A DNA stretch of 64,000 nucleotides from Gammaproteobacteria bacterium (lineage in GTDB: Bacteria; Pseudomonadota; Gammaproteobacteria; Eutrophobiales; Eutrophobiaceae). The number at the start of each line of letters is the position of its first letter. Position 1 is the first letter of the stretch. Of this stretch, positions 37,128 to 46,721 are shown one piece after another. Both the position numbers and the translations under genes were made by a program. The notes under the pieces were generated by a model that was given only the letters and a program-made list of their open reading frames with translations, had not been told where the DNA came from and made no database searches. The DNA lies in the NCBI GenBank assembly GCA_004297165.1, contig SCUJ01000008.1:470609-534608 (forward strand), written 5' to 3'.

Positions 37128-38333
37128 ATGCGCGGCACGGACTCCATCCTCCTCGCCTTCGGCGCCATCCGCGGTCACCGCCTGCGGAGTTCGCTCACCA
37201 TTCTCGGCATGGGTATCGGGGTCAGCGCCGTCGTGCTCCTGACCTCGCTCGGCAATGCCGCCCGGAGCTATGTCACGGGAGAATTCTCGGAACTCGGCGC
37301 GAACATGGTCATCGTCCTGCCCGGCCGCAACGAGACGACCGGCGGGATCCCGCCGATCATGGGGGAAACGCCGCGGGATCTGACCCTGGATGACGCGCTC
37401 GCCCTTGGCCGCAGCCCGGTCATCCGGGAGGTCGCCCCCGTGATGCTGGGATCCGTCCCGGTCTCCGCCCGCGGACTGGAACGGGAGGTCACCGTGATCG
37501 GCACGACCTCCGGCATGGAAATAGTGCGGAACCTGCGGATGGCGCGGGGCAGGTTCCTTGCGGCGGGGGATCCGCATCTCGCCGCGCCCGAATGCGTCCT
37601 TGGCGAGACCGTGCGCAAGGAGCTGTTCGGCGCGGACCACTCCCTCGGCGAATGGCTGAGGATCGGGGATCGCCGCTGCCGCATCATCGGGGTGCTCGCA
37701 CCCAGCGGGGTCTCGCTCGGCTCGGACCTGGATGACATGGTGATGCTGCCGGTCGCCTCTGCGGAGATCCTCTTCAATACCTCCTCATTGTTCCGCGTCC
37801 TGTTGCAGGTCGATCCCAATCTCAGGCAGGAAGACGCGGCAAGAGAGATCCGGCGCATCATCATGGATCGGCATGAGGGCGAGGACGACATCACCATCAT
37901 CAGCCAGGACAGCGTCCTCGCCACCTTCGATCGGATCCTGCTGGTGCTGACGCTCGGGATCGGCGCCATCGCCGGGATCAGTCTCGCCGTGGCGGGGATA
38001 CTCATTATGAATATCATGCTGGTGTCGGTCACCCAGCGGACTGCCGAGATCGGGCTGCTGCGCGCCATCGGCGCCCCGGCTGGAGATATCCGCAGGCTCT
38101 TTCTCATCGAGGCCCTGTTGTTGTCCGGCCTCGGCACCGGCTTCGGCCTGCTGGCCGGCATACTGGGCGCCGTGTTGCTACATCGGCTTTATCCCTTGCT
38201 CCCGCTGGCCATCCCCGCCTGGTCGGTCGCCGCCTCCGCCGGCACGGCCATGCTGGCAGGCCTGGTCTTCGGCGCCCTACCGGCGATCCGCGCCGCGCGA
38301 CTCAATCCGGTGACGGCCCTTACCGGCAGATAG
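37128..38333 (+). CDS. ABC transporter permease (MacB/FtsX type), first copy
   Basis: The 401-residue permease has an N-terminal helix (LTILGMGIGVSAVVLLTSLG), a MacB-like periplasmic domain (about 50-230) and three C-terminal FtsX helices (about 265-395) ending in AARLNPVTALTGR. TQRTAEIGLLRAIGA is the coupling helix region. It is followed one base later by a paralogue. Confidence 0.9.
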   Translation: MRGTDSILLAFGAIRGHRLRSSLTILGMGIGVSAVVLLTSLGNAARSYVTGEFSELGANMVIVLPGRNETTGGIPPIMGETPRDLTLDDALALGRSPVIREVAPVMLGSVPVSARGLEREVTVIGTTSGMEIVRNLRMARGRFLAAGDPHLAAPECVLGETVRKELFGADHSLGEWLRIGDRRCRIIGVLAPSGVSLGSDLDDMVMLPVASAEILFNTSSLFRVLLQVDPNLRQEDAAREIRRIIMDRHEGEDDITIISQDSVLATFDRILLVLTLGIGAIAGISLAVAGILIMNIMLVSVTQRTAEIGLLRAIGAPAGDIRRLFLIEALLLSGLGTGFGLLAGILGAVLLHRLYPLLPLAIPAWSVAASAGTAMLAGLVFGALPAIRAARLNPVTALTGR

Positions 38334-38334
38334 G

Positions 38335-39534
38335 ATGCGCAACGCCGACCTCACCCGCCTTGCGACCGGCGCGATCCTGGCCCACCCCCTGCGTTCGTCG
38401 CTCACCATGCTGGGGATCATGGTGGGGATTGCCGCGGTAGTCCTCCTGACCGCCATCGGCGAGGGGGTGAGGCTGTTCGTGCTCGCGGAATTCACCCAGT
38501 TTGGCACCAATCTGATCGCCGTGGTGCCCGGCCGCAGCACCACGATGGGGATTTCCGGCGCCTCGATCAGCAACGTCAGGCCGCTTTCGCTCGATGACGC
38601 CACCGCACTGGAGCGCCTGGACAAGGTGATCGCCGTGGTGCCGGTGGTGCAGGGTAACGCCCGGATCGAATACGGCAAACGCGGGCGGCGGACCATGGTT
38701 CTCGGGGTCGGCTCGGAAGTGCCGGAAGTCTGGCGCATGCCGGTGGCGGAGGGCAGTTTCCTCCCGCGCGACCACCTGGGCGCGGCGCGAACCTATGCCG
38801 TGCTCGGGGACAAGATGCGGCGGGAATTGTTCGGCGAGGTCAATCCGCTCGGCAAACGCATCCGCGTCGGCGGGGATCGCTTCCGGGTGATCGGGGTCAT
38901 GGCCCCCAAGGGACAGATGCTGGGCTTCGATCTCGATGACACGATCTACATTCCCGTCACCAAGACCATGGAGATCTTCGATCGGGAAAGCCTGATGGAG
39001 ATCGACGTCCTCTATGACGGCAGGGCGAGCGCCGCCTATCTGGAACGGCAGATCCGGAAACTCCTCATCGCCCGGCACGGCAGCGAGGATTTTTCCATCG
39101 TCACCCAGGATCAGATGCTTGAGGTCCTGGACTCGATCATGAACATCCTCACCCTGGGCGTCGCGGCCATCGGCAGCATCTCTCTCCTGGTCGGCGCGGT
39201 CGGCATCGTCACCATCATGACCATCACCGTGACCGAGCGCACCGCGGAGATCGGGCTGTTGCGCGCCCTGGGCGCCAGGCGCCGCAATATCCTGTCGCTC
39301 TTTCTCTGCGAGGCGGTGTTGCTGGGCGGACTGGGCGGCGGGGCCGGCGGCGGCCTCGCGCTCGGTCTCATCCTGCTGGCGCAATTCCTGATCCCCGGAC
39401 TGCCTCTCGAGATCGCCTGGAATTATGTCGCCCTGGCGCTGTTCTCCTCACTCCTCATCGGGGTGCTGTCCGGGATCGCCCCGGCGTATCGAGCGGCGGA
39501 ATTGCATCCGCTCGATGCCCTCAGGGCCGAATAG
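38335..39534 (+). CDS. ABC transporter permease (MacB/FtsX type), second copy
   Basis: This 399-residue permease has the same layout as its neighbour: N-terminal helix (LTMLGIMVGIAAVVLLTAIG), MacB-like periplasmic domain, and three FtsX helices with TERTAEIGLLRALGA. The two copies are similar across their length, so the exporter may use a heterodimer. Start and upstream stop are one base apart. Confidence 0.9.
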   Translation: MRNADLTRLATGAILAHPLRSSLTMLGIMVGIAAVVLLTAIGEGVRLFVLAEFTQFGTNLIAVVPGRSTTMGISGASISNVRPLSLDDATALERLDKVIAVVPVVQGNARIEYGKRGRRTMVLGVGSEVPEVWRMPVAEGSFLPRDHLGAARTYAVLGDKMRRELFGEVNPLGKRIRVGGDRFRVIGVMAPKGQMLGFDLDDTIYIPVTKTMEIFDRESLMEIDVLYDGRASAAYLERQIRKLLIARHGSEDFSIVTQDQMLEVLDSIMNILTLGVAAIGSISLLVGAVGIVTIMTITVTERTAEIGLLRALGARRRNILSLFLCEAVLLGGLGGGAGGGLALGLILLAQFLIPGLPLEIAWNYVALALFSSLLIGVLSGIAPAYRAAELHPLDALRAE

Positions 39535-39610
39535 CTTTCTTAAATACCCTCATTTGGGTAGGTAGCCTGAATGTCATTGTGGTCATAATGATTAAAGTAT
39601 TGCCCCTGTG

Positions 39611-39640
39611 TTGACGATACGACTTTGGATAAGATGGAAT
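39611..39640 (+). promoter_or_regulatory. Candidate promoter of the REC-PAS-GGDEF-EAL gene
   Basis: TTGACG (39611-39616) and TGGAAT (39635-39640) are 18 bp apart and about 40 bp before the start codon. The -10 is weak. Confidence 0.3.
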
Positions 39641-39678
39641 ATATTGGCGTATCATCATCGCTGGACTAAGATCACCTG

Positions 39679-42288
39679 ATGCCCACCACCCCACTCCAGG
39701 ATCACCAATCCACCAACGCCACGCCGCGGACTGCACATGTCCTGGTCGTCGACGATCAATCGACTCCCCGGCTGATCCTCCAGCGCATGATGGAAAGCTC
39801 CGGTTTTTCGGTAACTACCGCCATCTCGGGAATGGAGGCCCTGCAGTTCATCGAGGAACAGGAATTCACCCTGGTGTTGCTGGACTTCCTCATGCCCGGC
39901 ATGAGCGGCATGGAGGTGCTGGAGAAGATCCGCGAACACCGGTCGCCGATCGAACTCCCGGTCATCATGGTCTCGATGCAGAACGAGAGCAGCGATGTCG
40001 TCGCGGCGTTCGCGAAGGGCGCCAACGATTACATCACCAAGCCCTTCGATTTCAAGATCCTCATGGCGCGGATCAACATCCAGATCAATCTCAAACGCAA
40101 GGAGGAGGCCCTGCAGGCCAAAGAGCGGCAATTCAGGATGATTATCGAGAACGCCCCGATCGGCATGTGTCTGTGCGACCCTTCGGGCAAGGCCTTGAAG
40201 ATCAACCACGCCGTCTGTGCGATGCTGGGTTTCAGCGAACAGGAATTACTGCGCAATAACTGCCTGCACTATACGCACCCTGATGACGTCGAGACCTCCA
40301 CTCATTTTCGCGAGCAGCTCCTCGCGGGCAAGGTCGATCACTACGACATTGAAAAACGCTATCTGCACAAGAATGGGCACCATATCTGGGCCCATATGAG
40401 CGCGATCCGGCTCACCGAGGGTATTGGCGGGAACATCCTCGTGATCATTCAGGACATCACCCAGCGCAAAATGGCAACCGAAATGCTGGCCCGCAACAAG
40501 CAGGAGCTGGAGGAACTCGTGCAGATCCGGACCCAGCACCTGCAACAGACCAATGAAAGCCTGATTGCCGAGATCGCCGAACGCAACCGGGCGGAGGAGA
40601 CCCTGAACAAGCGCGAACAGCAACTCCTGGAGGCGCAAAAGATCGCCCACCTGGGGTTCTGGGAACGCGACCTGTCCACCGGACAGGTTTACTGGTCGGA
40701 CGAGATCTACGCCATTCTCGGCCTGGACAAGAAGGAATTTCAGCCCAGGGCGGAGGCTTTTGTCACCTTCATTCATCCGGACGACCGCGATGCCTTCATC
40801 GAGGCCCGCTACAGATCGCAAAAGGAAGGAACACCCTTCAATCATCAATTCCGCATCGTCAGGCCGGACGGCGATGTGCGCAAGGTTCACGATCGCAGCA
40901 AGATGCAGCCCGACGCCGACGGTCACCCGCACCGGCTCGTCGGCACGATCATCGATATTACCGATTTCAGCCGGATGTCGGAGGAGTTGTCCTTCCAGGA
41001 GAGCCATGACCTGCTGACCCGCCTCATCAACCGGAAGATGTTCGAGGAACTGCTCAAGGACACCCTGACGCTGCGCCGGCTGGTCGCGGAGGATTTCGAG
41101 CATATCGTAACCTTCATCTGCATCGATCAATTGAAGGTGATCAACGATACTTACGGCCATCTGGCCGGGGACGAGTTGATCTGCCAGATCAGTCAGAATC
41201 TGCGGCAGCGGCTCCGGAAACAGGACTCGCTCGCCCGCCTGGCCGGCAACCGGTTCGGCATCCTGATGGAGAACTGCACGTTGCAGGAGGCCCACCGGGT
41301 GCTCGAAAACATCCGGACGGCCATGAACGATTACAACTTCACCTGGGTCGGCAAACGCTTCAGCATCACCGTCAGCATGGGCGTGGTGCCGATCCGGGAT
41401 TGCGAATGCGACATCATCGAAACCCTCGCCAAGGCGGACCTTGCCTGCGGGGCCGCCAAGGAGGCCGGCGGCAACCGCATCCACATTCATACGGAAGGCG
41501 ATGACACGGTGGGCCTCAGGCACGAGGAGATGCTGTGGGTGGAGCGTATCGACAAGGCCGTGCGGGAAAACCGGTTGCAGTTGTACTATCAACCCATTGT
41601 CGGAATCCGCGAAGAGGAGATGGAACAGCATTGCGAGATCCTGATCCGGATGACGGAGGCCGACGGCGTGCTGATTCCTCCCGGCGCTTTCCTCCCCGCG
41701 GCGGAACGGTACAAACTTACCAGCCGGATCGATCGCTGGGTGATCAGCAACACCCTTGTGTGGCTCGAGCAGAATCAAGTCAATTTCACCGACGAGATCT
41801 GCTGGGGAATCAATCTCTCCGGCCAGTCGCTGGCGGACGAGAATCTGCTGAATTTCGTGATTCAGGAACTGGAACAATCCGGGATCCCGCCCCGCAGTCT
41901 TTACTTCGAGATCACCGAGACCGCGGCCATCGCCAACCTCAAGAACGCCATACGCTTCATCACCACCTTGCGCGAACATGGCGTCCGCTTCGCACTGGAC
42001 GATTTCGGCAGTGGGCTCTCATCCTTCGCCTACCTGAAAAACCTGCCGGTGGATTTCCTCAAGATCGACGGGATCTTCGTCAAGGAGATCGTCCACAACG
42101 ATACGGACTATGCGATGGTCAAGGCCATCAATGACGTGGGCAAGGCCATGGGCAAGCAGACCATCGCAGAATTCGTGGAGGATCTGAGCATCATCGAGAA
42201 GTTGCGGGAGATCGGCGTCGACTTTGCGCAGGGTTATGGCATCTGTAAGCCCATTCCTTTGGCGCAATTCTTTCACCACAAAAAATAA
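39679..42288 (+). CDS. Response regulator with PAS, degenerate GGDEF and EAL domains
   Basis: The 869-residue protein begins with a REC domain (about 18-140) whose phospho-acceptor is D69 in LLDFLMP and whose Lys is in YITKPFD. Two PAS domains (about 150-265 and 315-430) are joined by a coiled coil. The GGDEF domain (about 445-600) has AGNRF in place of GGDEF, so diguanylate cyclase activity is probably lost. The EAL domain (about 620-865) keeps the catalytic set: E in CEILIR, N in INLSGQS, ITET, DDFGSG, K in FLKIDG and the final Glu in AEFVED. It is likely a c-di-GMP phosphodiesterase. No kinase is adjacent. Confidence 0.9.
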   Translation: MPTTPLQDHQSTNATPRTAHVLVVDDQSTPRLILQRMMESSGFSVTTAISGMEALQFIEEQEFTLVLLDFLMPGMSGMEVLEKIREHRSPIELPVIMVSMQNESSDVVAAFAKGANDYITKPFDFKILMARINIQINLKRKEEALQAKERQFRMIIENAPIGMCLCDPSGKALKINHAVCAMLGFSEQELLRNNCLHYTHPDDVETSTHFREQLLAGKVDHYDIEKRYLHKNGHHIWAHMSAIRLTEGIGGNILVIIQDITQRKMATEMLARNKQELEELVQIRTQHLQQTNESLIAEIAERNRAEETLNKREQQLLEAQKIAHLGFWERDLSTGQVYWSDEIYAILGLDKKEFQPRAEAFVTFIHPDDRDAFIEARYRSQKEGTPFNHQFRIVRPDGDVRKVHDRSKMQPDADGHPHRLVGTIIDITDFSRMSEELSFQESHDLLTRLINRKMFEELLKDTLTLRRLVAEDFEHIVTFICIDQLKVINDTYGHLAGDELICQISQNLRQRLRKQDSLARLAGNRFGILMENCTLQEAHRVLENIRTAMNDYNFTWVGKRFSITVSMGVVPIRDCECDIIETLAKADLACGAAKEAGGNRIHIHTEGDDTVGLRHEEMLWVERIDKAVRENRLQLYYQPIVGIREEEMEQHCEILIRMTEADGVLIPPGAFLPAAERYKLTSRIDRWVISNTLVWLEQNQVNFTDEICWGINLSGQSLADENLLNFVIQELEQSGIPPRSLYFEITETAAIANLKNAIRFITTLREHGVRFALDDFGSGLSSFAYLKNLPVDFLKIDGIFVKEIVHNDTDYAMVKAINDVGKAMGKQTIAEFVEDLSIIEKLREIGVDFAQGYGICKPIPLAQFFHHKK

Positions 42289-42290
42289 AA

Positions 42291-42367
42291 TGGCGCGCCT
42301 GACAGGAGTCGAACCTGCGACCTCTGGCTTCGGAGGCCAGCACTCTATCCAGCTGAGCTACAGGCGC
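42291..42367 (-). tRNA. tRNA-Arg (anticodon CCG)
   Basis: On the minus strand the gene begins GCGCCTG and ends CAGGCGC-G-CCA, so the CCA end is encoded. The anticodon stem is CTGGC/GCCAG around the loop CTCCGAA, giving CCG (codon CGG, arginine). The T arm is GCAGG-TTCGACT-CCTGT. The full length is 77 nt. Confidence 0.95.
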
Positions 42368-42497
42368 GTGGGAGACTGCATCCTTTTTACCCTCGCCATT
42401 TCCGTCTGAATGAGGGCAGTTGTTTTACTGAACACCCTTGGGGGGATATCGGTGAAATATTGTACCACATAATATTCAGCCGCATCGGGATACGCCC

Positions 42498-43016
42498 ATG
42501 GCAGATGAGAACGAGAAGGTGTTTTTCAGGAATTTTCTGGCGGCCATCGCCGTGCTGGCAGCGCTCGTTGTTCTTGCGCTGGCGATTGCCCGCATGGCGA
42601 ACACGGACAATGAGGCTGTAGAGACCCGGAGCGCGGAGGAGATCGCCGCGCTCACGGCGCCGGTCGGCAAGGTCAGGGTAGCGAGTCGAACCCCGGTCGC
42701 CGCTCCGGTCGAGGAACAATCACGTGCCGGGGTGGACGCCACTGCCTCGGCCAGGACGGAAGACGCCGGCAAACGCGTGTACAACAGCCTGTGTTTCTCC
42801 TGTCATGGCACCAAGCTGCCGGGCGTTCCCCAGTTGGGCGACGCCGCCTCCTGGCAGCCGGTGATCGAGAAGGGGATGGCTATCCTCTACCAGCATGCGC
42901 TGGAAGGATTCACAGGGACGAGCGGGATCGCGATGCCGGCCCGCGGCGGCAATCCGAACCTGACGGATGTCGAGGTCAGGGCGGCCGTGGACTACATGGT
43001 GGACAGCAGCCGCTGA
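42498..43016 (+). CDS. Cytochrome c5-like protein
   Basis: The 172-residue protein has an N-terminal membrane helix (about 12-34) that may act as an uncleaved anchor. A Pro/Ala-rich linker follows, then one heme c site, C99-F-S-C102-H103, and a methionine ligand candidate in IAMPARGG. The C-terminal VRAAVDYMVDSS is typical of cytochrome c5/CccA-like proteins. It is a periplasm-facing electron carrier. Confidence 0.88.
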   Translation: MADENEKVFFRNFLAAIAVLAALVVLALAIARMANTDNEAVETRSAEEIAALTAPVGKVRVASRTPVAAPVEEQSRAGVDATASARTEDAGKRVYNSLCFSCHGTKLPGVPQLGDAASWQPVIEKGMAILYQHALEGFTGTSGIAMPARGGNPNLTDVEVRAAVDYMVDSSR

Positions 43017-43051
43017 AAAAACTGCTGCTTTCAACACCCTGTCAGAGTCTA

Positions 43052-45253
43052 TCAGGCGCCCGCCGGCTGCAAACCCGCGTAGGAGACGACCAGCCACTTG
43101 CTGCCGGCGCGTTCGAAGTTCACCTGAACCCTGGCGTCGCCGCCCCGCCCGTCCAACTGGATCACGGTGCCCTCGCCAAAGCGCGCATGCACCACCCGCT
43201 GGCCGGGATAGATGCCATCCCCCCGCGCTTCCTCCCGCCGGGCCCCTTCTGAAGACTGCCCGCTCCGGAACGGCAGGCCGGCCCCGCCGGTTTTTATTTG
43301 CGTGACCCCGCCCATCCGGACCTCTTCGATCAGATCGTCCGGCAATTCCCTGATGAAGCGCGATGGCTGCGGGTAATATTCCGAGCCGTGCAGGCGGCGA
43401 TGCTGCGCATGACAGAGACAGAGCCGCTGCTGCGCGCGGGTGATGCCGACGTAGCAGAGCCGGCGCTCCTCCTCCAGTTGCGCCATCTCGCCGCTGCTGC
43501 GCTGGTGCGGAAAGAGGCCCTCCTCCATGCCCACCATGAACACAACGGGAAATTCCAGGCCCTTGGCGGAATGCAGGGTCATGAGTTGCACACAGTCGCT
43601 CCAGTTCTCCGCCTGGGTCTCGCCCGATTCGAGCGCGGCATGGGCGAGGAAGGCGGGCAGGGGCTGAAGCTCGCCGTGCAGATCGGGGTTGCGCTCGAAT
43701 TCGCGCGCGGCGGTCACGAGCTCTTCCATGTTTTCCAGTCGCGCCTCGCCCTTTTCCCCTTTCTCCTTCCGGTAGTGTTCGATCAGGCCGCTCTGCCGGA
43801 TGACCGCGTCCACGAATTCAGGGAGCGGGCAGGCCTTCGCGCCTCCGGCCATGCCGACGATAAGGTGCAGAAATTGTTGGAGGGAGGCCAGCGCCCTGGA
43901 CGGCAGCAACTTCCCCTCGATCAACCTAGTCGCCGCGATCCAGAGCGAGCAGCGTTCCCGTTTGGCGAGCGCGCGCAATTCGTCGATCGTTTTCTGGCCG
44001 ATGCCGCGGGTCGGGAAATTGACGATCCGCTCGAAGGAGGCATCGTCTTCCGGGTACGCCGCGAGGCGGACATAGGCCAGCGAATCCTTGATCTCGGCCC
44101 GCTCATAGAAGCGCATGCCGCCATATACCCGATATGGAATGCCCTCCTGCATGAGGATCTCTTCCAGCATGCGGGATTGCGCGCTGACCCGATAGAGGAT
44201 GGCGTGATCGTTCCACGCCGATCCCGCGGCCCGCGCCGTCCGGATGCGGCCGATCACATATTTGGCCTCATCGACCTCGTTATAGGCGGTATAGAGGCTG
44301 ATCTTTTCGCCCGTCGCCCCGTCGGTCCACAACTCCTTGCCCAGGCGGGAGCGGTTGTTGGCGATGAGGGCGTTGGCGGCCTTGAGAATGACCCCGGTGG
44401 AGCGATAGTTCTGCTCCAGTTTAATGAGGCGGGCGTTGTGGAAATCGCGCTGGAAATGCTGCATGTTCTCCACGCACGCGCCCCGCCAACTGTAGACGGA
44501 TTGATCGTCGTCGCCGACCGCGAACAGGGCCCCGCTGTCGCCCACCAACAAGCGCAACCAGGCGTACTGGAGGGCATTGGTGTCCTGGAACTCATCCACC
44601 AGGACCTGCCGGAAGCGCTGCCGGTAATGGGTGACGATCGGTTCCTGATCGCGGAAGAGCTCATGGGCTCGCAGCAGCAGTTCGGCGAAATCGACCAAAC
44701 CGGCGCGGGCGCACCCGTCCTCGTAAAGCTTGTAGAGATGGATCATCTGCGCCTGGACCGGATCGCCCTGATCGTCGAGATGTTGCGGGCGCAGCCCCTC
44801 GTCCTTGCGGCCGTTGATGAACCACTGCGTCTCGCGCGCCGGGTAGCGGGATTCGTCGAGGCCCTGGTCGCGGATCAGGCGGCGGATGACGCGGAATTGA
44901 TCCTCGCTGTCCAGGATCTGGAAGTTCTCCCTGAGTCCCGCCTCGCGCCAATGGGCCCGCAGCAGCCGGTGGGCGAGACCGTGAAACGTACCAACCCACA
45001 TCCCGCTGACGGGTATCTTCAGGAGCCGTTCGATGCGGCCCCGCATCTCGGCCGCCGCCTTGTTGGTGAAGGTCACCGCGAGGATCCCGTGGGGGGCGGC
45101 GATCCCGGTCCGTACGTACCAGGCGATGCGGTGGACCAGGACCCGCGTCTTGCCGCTGCCGGCCCCGGCGAGCACCAGCAGATTACCGCTCCCGGAGGCC
45201 ACCGCCTCGCGCTGCGCGGGGTTCAAATCGTCAAGAATATCGGTTACATCCAT
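43052..45253 (-). CDS. uvrD: DNA helicase II UvrD
   Basis: This superfamily 1 helicase works in mismatch and nucleotide-excision repair. From the ATG at 45251-45253 it has 733 residues. Motifs are visible: I (AGAGSGKT), Ia (VTFTNKAAAEM), II (VLVDEFQDTN), III (VGDDDQSVYSWRGA), IV (LEQNYRST), V (TLHSAKGLEFPVVF) and VI (CYVGITRAQQRL). The C terminus ends in a Tudor-like PGQRVVHARFGEGTV region. The long antisense ORF over it (43298-45352) is a shadow. Confidence 0.95.
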   Translation of the reverse strand: MDVTDILDDLNPAQREAVASGSGNLLVLAGAGSGKTRVLVHRIAWYVRTGIAAPHGILAVTFTNKAAAEMRGRIERLLKIPVSGMWVGTFHGLAHRLLRAHWREAGLRENFQILDSEDQFRVIRRLIRDQGLDESRYPARETQWFINGRKDEGLRPQHLDDQGDPVQAQMIHLYKLYEDGCARAGLVDFAELLLRAHELFRDQEPIVTHYRQRFRQVLVDEFQDTNALQYAWLRLLVGDSGALFAVGDDDQSVYSWRGACVENMQHFQRDFHNARLIKLEQNYRSTGVILKAANALIANNRSRLGKELWTDGATGEKISLYTAYNEVDEAKYVIGRIRTARAAGSAWNDHAILYRVSAQSRMLEEILMQEGIPYRVYGGMRFYERAEIKDSLAYVRLAAYPEDDASFERIVNFPTRGIGQKTIDELRALAKRERCSLWIAATRLIEGKLLPSRALASLQQFLHLIVGMAGGAKACPLPEFVDAVIRQSGLIEHYRKEKGEKGEARLENMEELVTAAREFERNPDLHGELQPLPAFLAHAALESGETQAENWSDCVQLMTLHSAKGLEFPVVFMVGMEEGLFPHQRSSGEMAQLEEERRLCYVGITRAQQRLCLCHAQHRRLHGSEYYPQPSRFIRELPDDLIEEVRMGGVTQIKTGGAGLPFRSGQSSEGARREEARGDGIYPGQRVVHARFGEGTVIQLDGRGGDARVQVNFERAGSKWLVVSYAGLQPAGA

Positions 45254-45352
45254 CGCCGGCATTCTAACAGTTTGCGCGTGAATCCGGAGCCCGAAATCCA
45301 TCGACATCTCCAGTCTGATAGAATGGAAACGAAGTCAACCCAGGGAACTCAA

Positions 45353-46693
45353 ATGAGCGGTAACGACAATGGCAAGCAACAACGGCAACTGATGGATGTC
45401 GCGCAACAGACCCTGGATCTGGCAAAGAGCGCCGGGGCGAGCGCCGCGGAAGTGGACATCGGCGCCGGCAACGGCCTGGCCGTCACCGTCCGCCTGGGCG
45501 AGGTCGAGACCATCGAACACCAGCGCGACAAGGGACTTGGCGTAACCGTATATCTGGACCAGCGCAAGGGCAGCGCGAGTACCACGGATTTTTCGCCGGC
45601 GGCCCTGCGCGAATGCGTCCGCGCGGCCTGCGCCATCGCCGAACAGACCAGCCCGGATGAATATGCCGGACTGCTCGATGCGCGGTATCTCGCCCGCGAG
45701 ATACCGGATCTGGACCTGCACTATCCCTGGTCGATTACGCCGGACCAGGCCATCGCGCTCGCCAGGGATTGCGAGGCCGCGGCCCGATCCGCCGACCCCA
45801 GGATCCGCAATTCCGAGGGCGCAACCCTGAACACCTATGCCGGCACTCACGTCTATGGCAACAGCAATGCCTTCCTGAGCGGTTGGGACTGGTCCAACCA
45901 CAGCCTCGATTGCGCGGTGATCGCGGAGGAGAATGGTGAGATGCAGCGCGATGGCTGGTACACGCGCGACCGGGATCCCGCAACGCTCGGCGCGGTCGCC
46001 GATACAGGCCGCGAGGCCGGGCGGCGGGCGGCGGCGCGTTTGGGCGCCCGCAAGCTGAAGACCACCCGCGCCCCGGTGATCTTCGAGGCGCCGGTCGCCG
46101 CCTCCCTGTTCGGGTCCTTCATCTCGGCGATCTCGGGCGGGGCGCTCTACCGCAAGGCGAGTTTTCTGCTGGACAAACTCGGGCAACAAGTCTTCGCCGC
46201 GCGCCTTAACATCGACGAACGCCCGCATCTCCCCAAGGCCGCCGGCAGCGCGCCCTTCGACAATGACGGGATGACGACCAGGGATCGGCGGCTCGTGGCG
46301 GACGGCATCCTCCAGGGCTATGTGCTCAGCGCCTATTCCGCGCGCAAACTGGGCCTGGAGCCCACCGGCAACGCCGGCGGCGTGCACAACCTCATCGTCG
46401 GACACGATGACATCTCATTGCCGGCGCTGATAGCGCGAATGGACCGCGGCCTGCTGGTCACCGACCTCATCGGCCATGGCATCAACCTCGTGACCGGGGA
46501 TTATTCCCGCGGCGCCGTGGGTCTTTGGATCGAGCATGGCGAGATCCAGTATCCCGTCGAGGAGATCACCATCGCGGGGCGGCTCCAGGACATGTTCATG
46601 CGGATCGCCGCGATCGCCGGCGACGTCGACGCGCGCGGCAACATCCAGACCGGTTCGGTGCTGATTGAAGAGCTGACGGTGGCCGGGTCCTGA
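45353..46693 (+). CDS. pmbA: Metalloprotease PmbA/TldE
   Basis: PmbA works with TldD in peptide processing (CcdA antitoxin turnover, microcin maturation). The chosen ATG at 45353 has AGGGA six bases upstream and gives 446 residues; an in-frame ATG at 45323 would add ten. LIVGHDD, LLVTDLIGHGINLVTGDYSRGAVGLWIE and the C-terminal GNIQTGSVLIEELTVAGS are typical of TldE. TldE lacks the HEXXH-like site of TldD, and none is seen. Confidence 0.94.
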   Translation: MSGNDNGKQQRQLMDVAQQTLDLAKSAGASAAEVDIGAGNGLAVTVRLGEVETIEHQRDKGLGVTVYLDQRKGSASTTDFSPAALRECVRAACAIAEQTSPDEYAGLLDARYLAREIPDLDLHYPWSITPDQAIALARDCEAAARSADPRIRNSEGATLNTYAGTHVYGNSNAFLSGWDWSNHSLDCAVIAEENGEMQRDGWYTRDRDPATLGAVADTGREAGRRAAARLGARKLKTTRAPVIFEAPVAASLFGSFISAISGGALYRKASFLLDKLGQQVFAARLNIDERPHLPKAAGSAPFDNDGMTTRDRRLVADGILQGYVLSAYSARKLGLEPTGNAGGVHNLIVGHDDISLPALIARMDRGLLVTDLIGHGINLVTGDYSRGAVGLWIEHGEIQYPVEEITIAGRLQDMFMRIAAIAGDVDARGNIQTGSVLIEELTVAGS

Positions 46694-46721
46694 ACCAGCA
46701 ATCCCCGCGATCATTGTCGTC

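Noticed and set aside
40246..41979. 577-codon ORF antisense to the GGDEF-EAL gene
   Set aside because: It is a mirror of a domain-rich coding gene and has no recognisable domain or ribosome site.
43298..45352. Long plus-strand ORF joined to the N terminus of PmbA
   Set aside because: Its first 685 codons are antisense to uvrD. The real pmbA start is at 45353 with AGGGA upstream.
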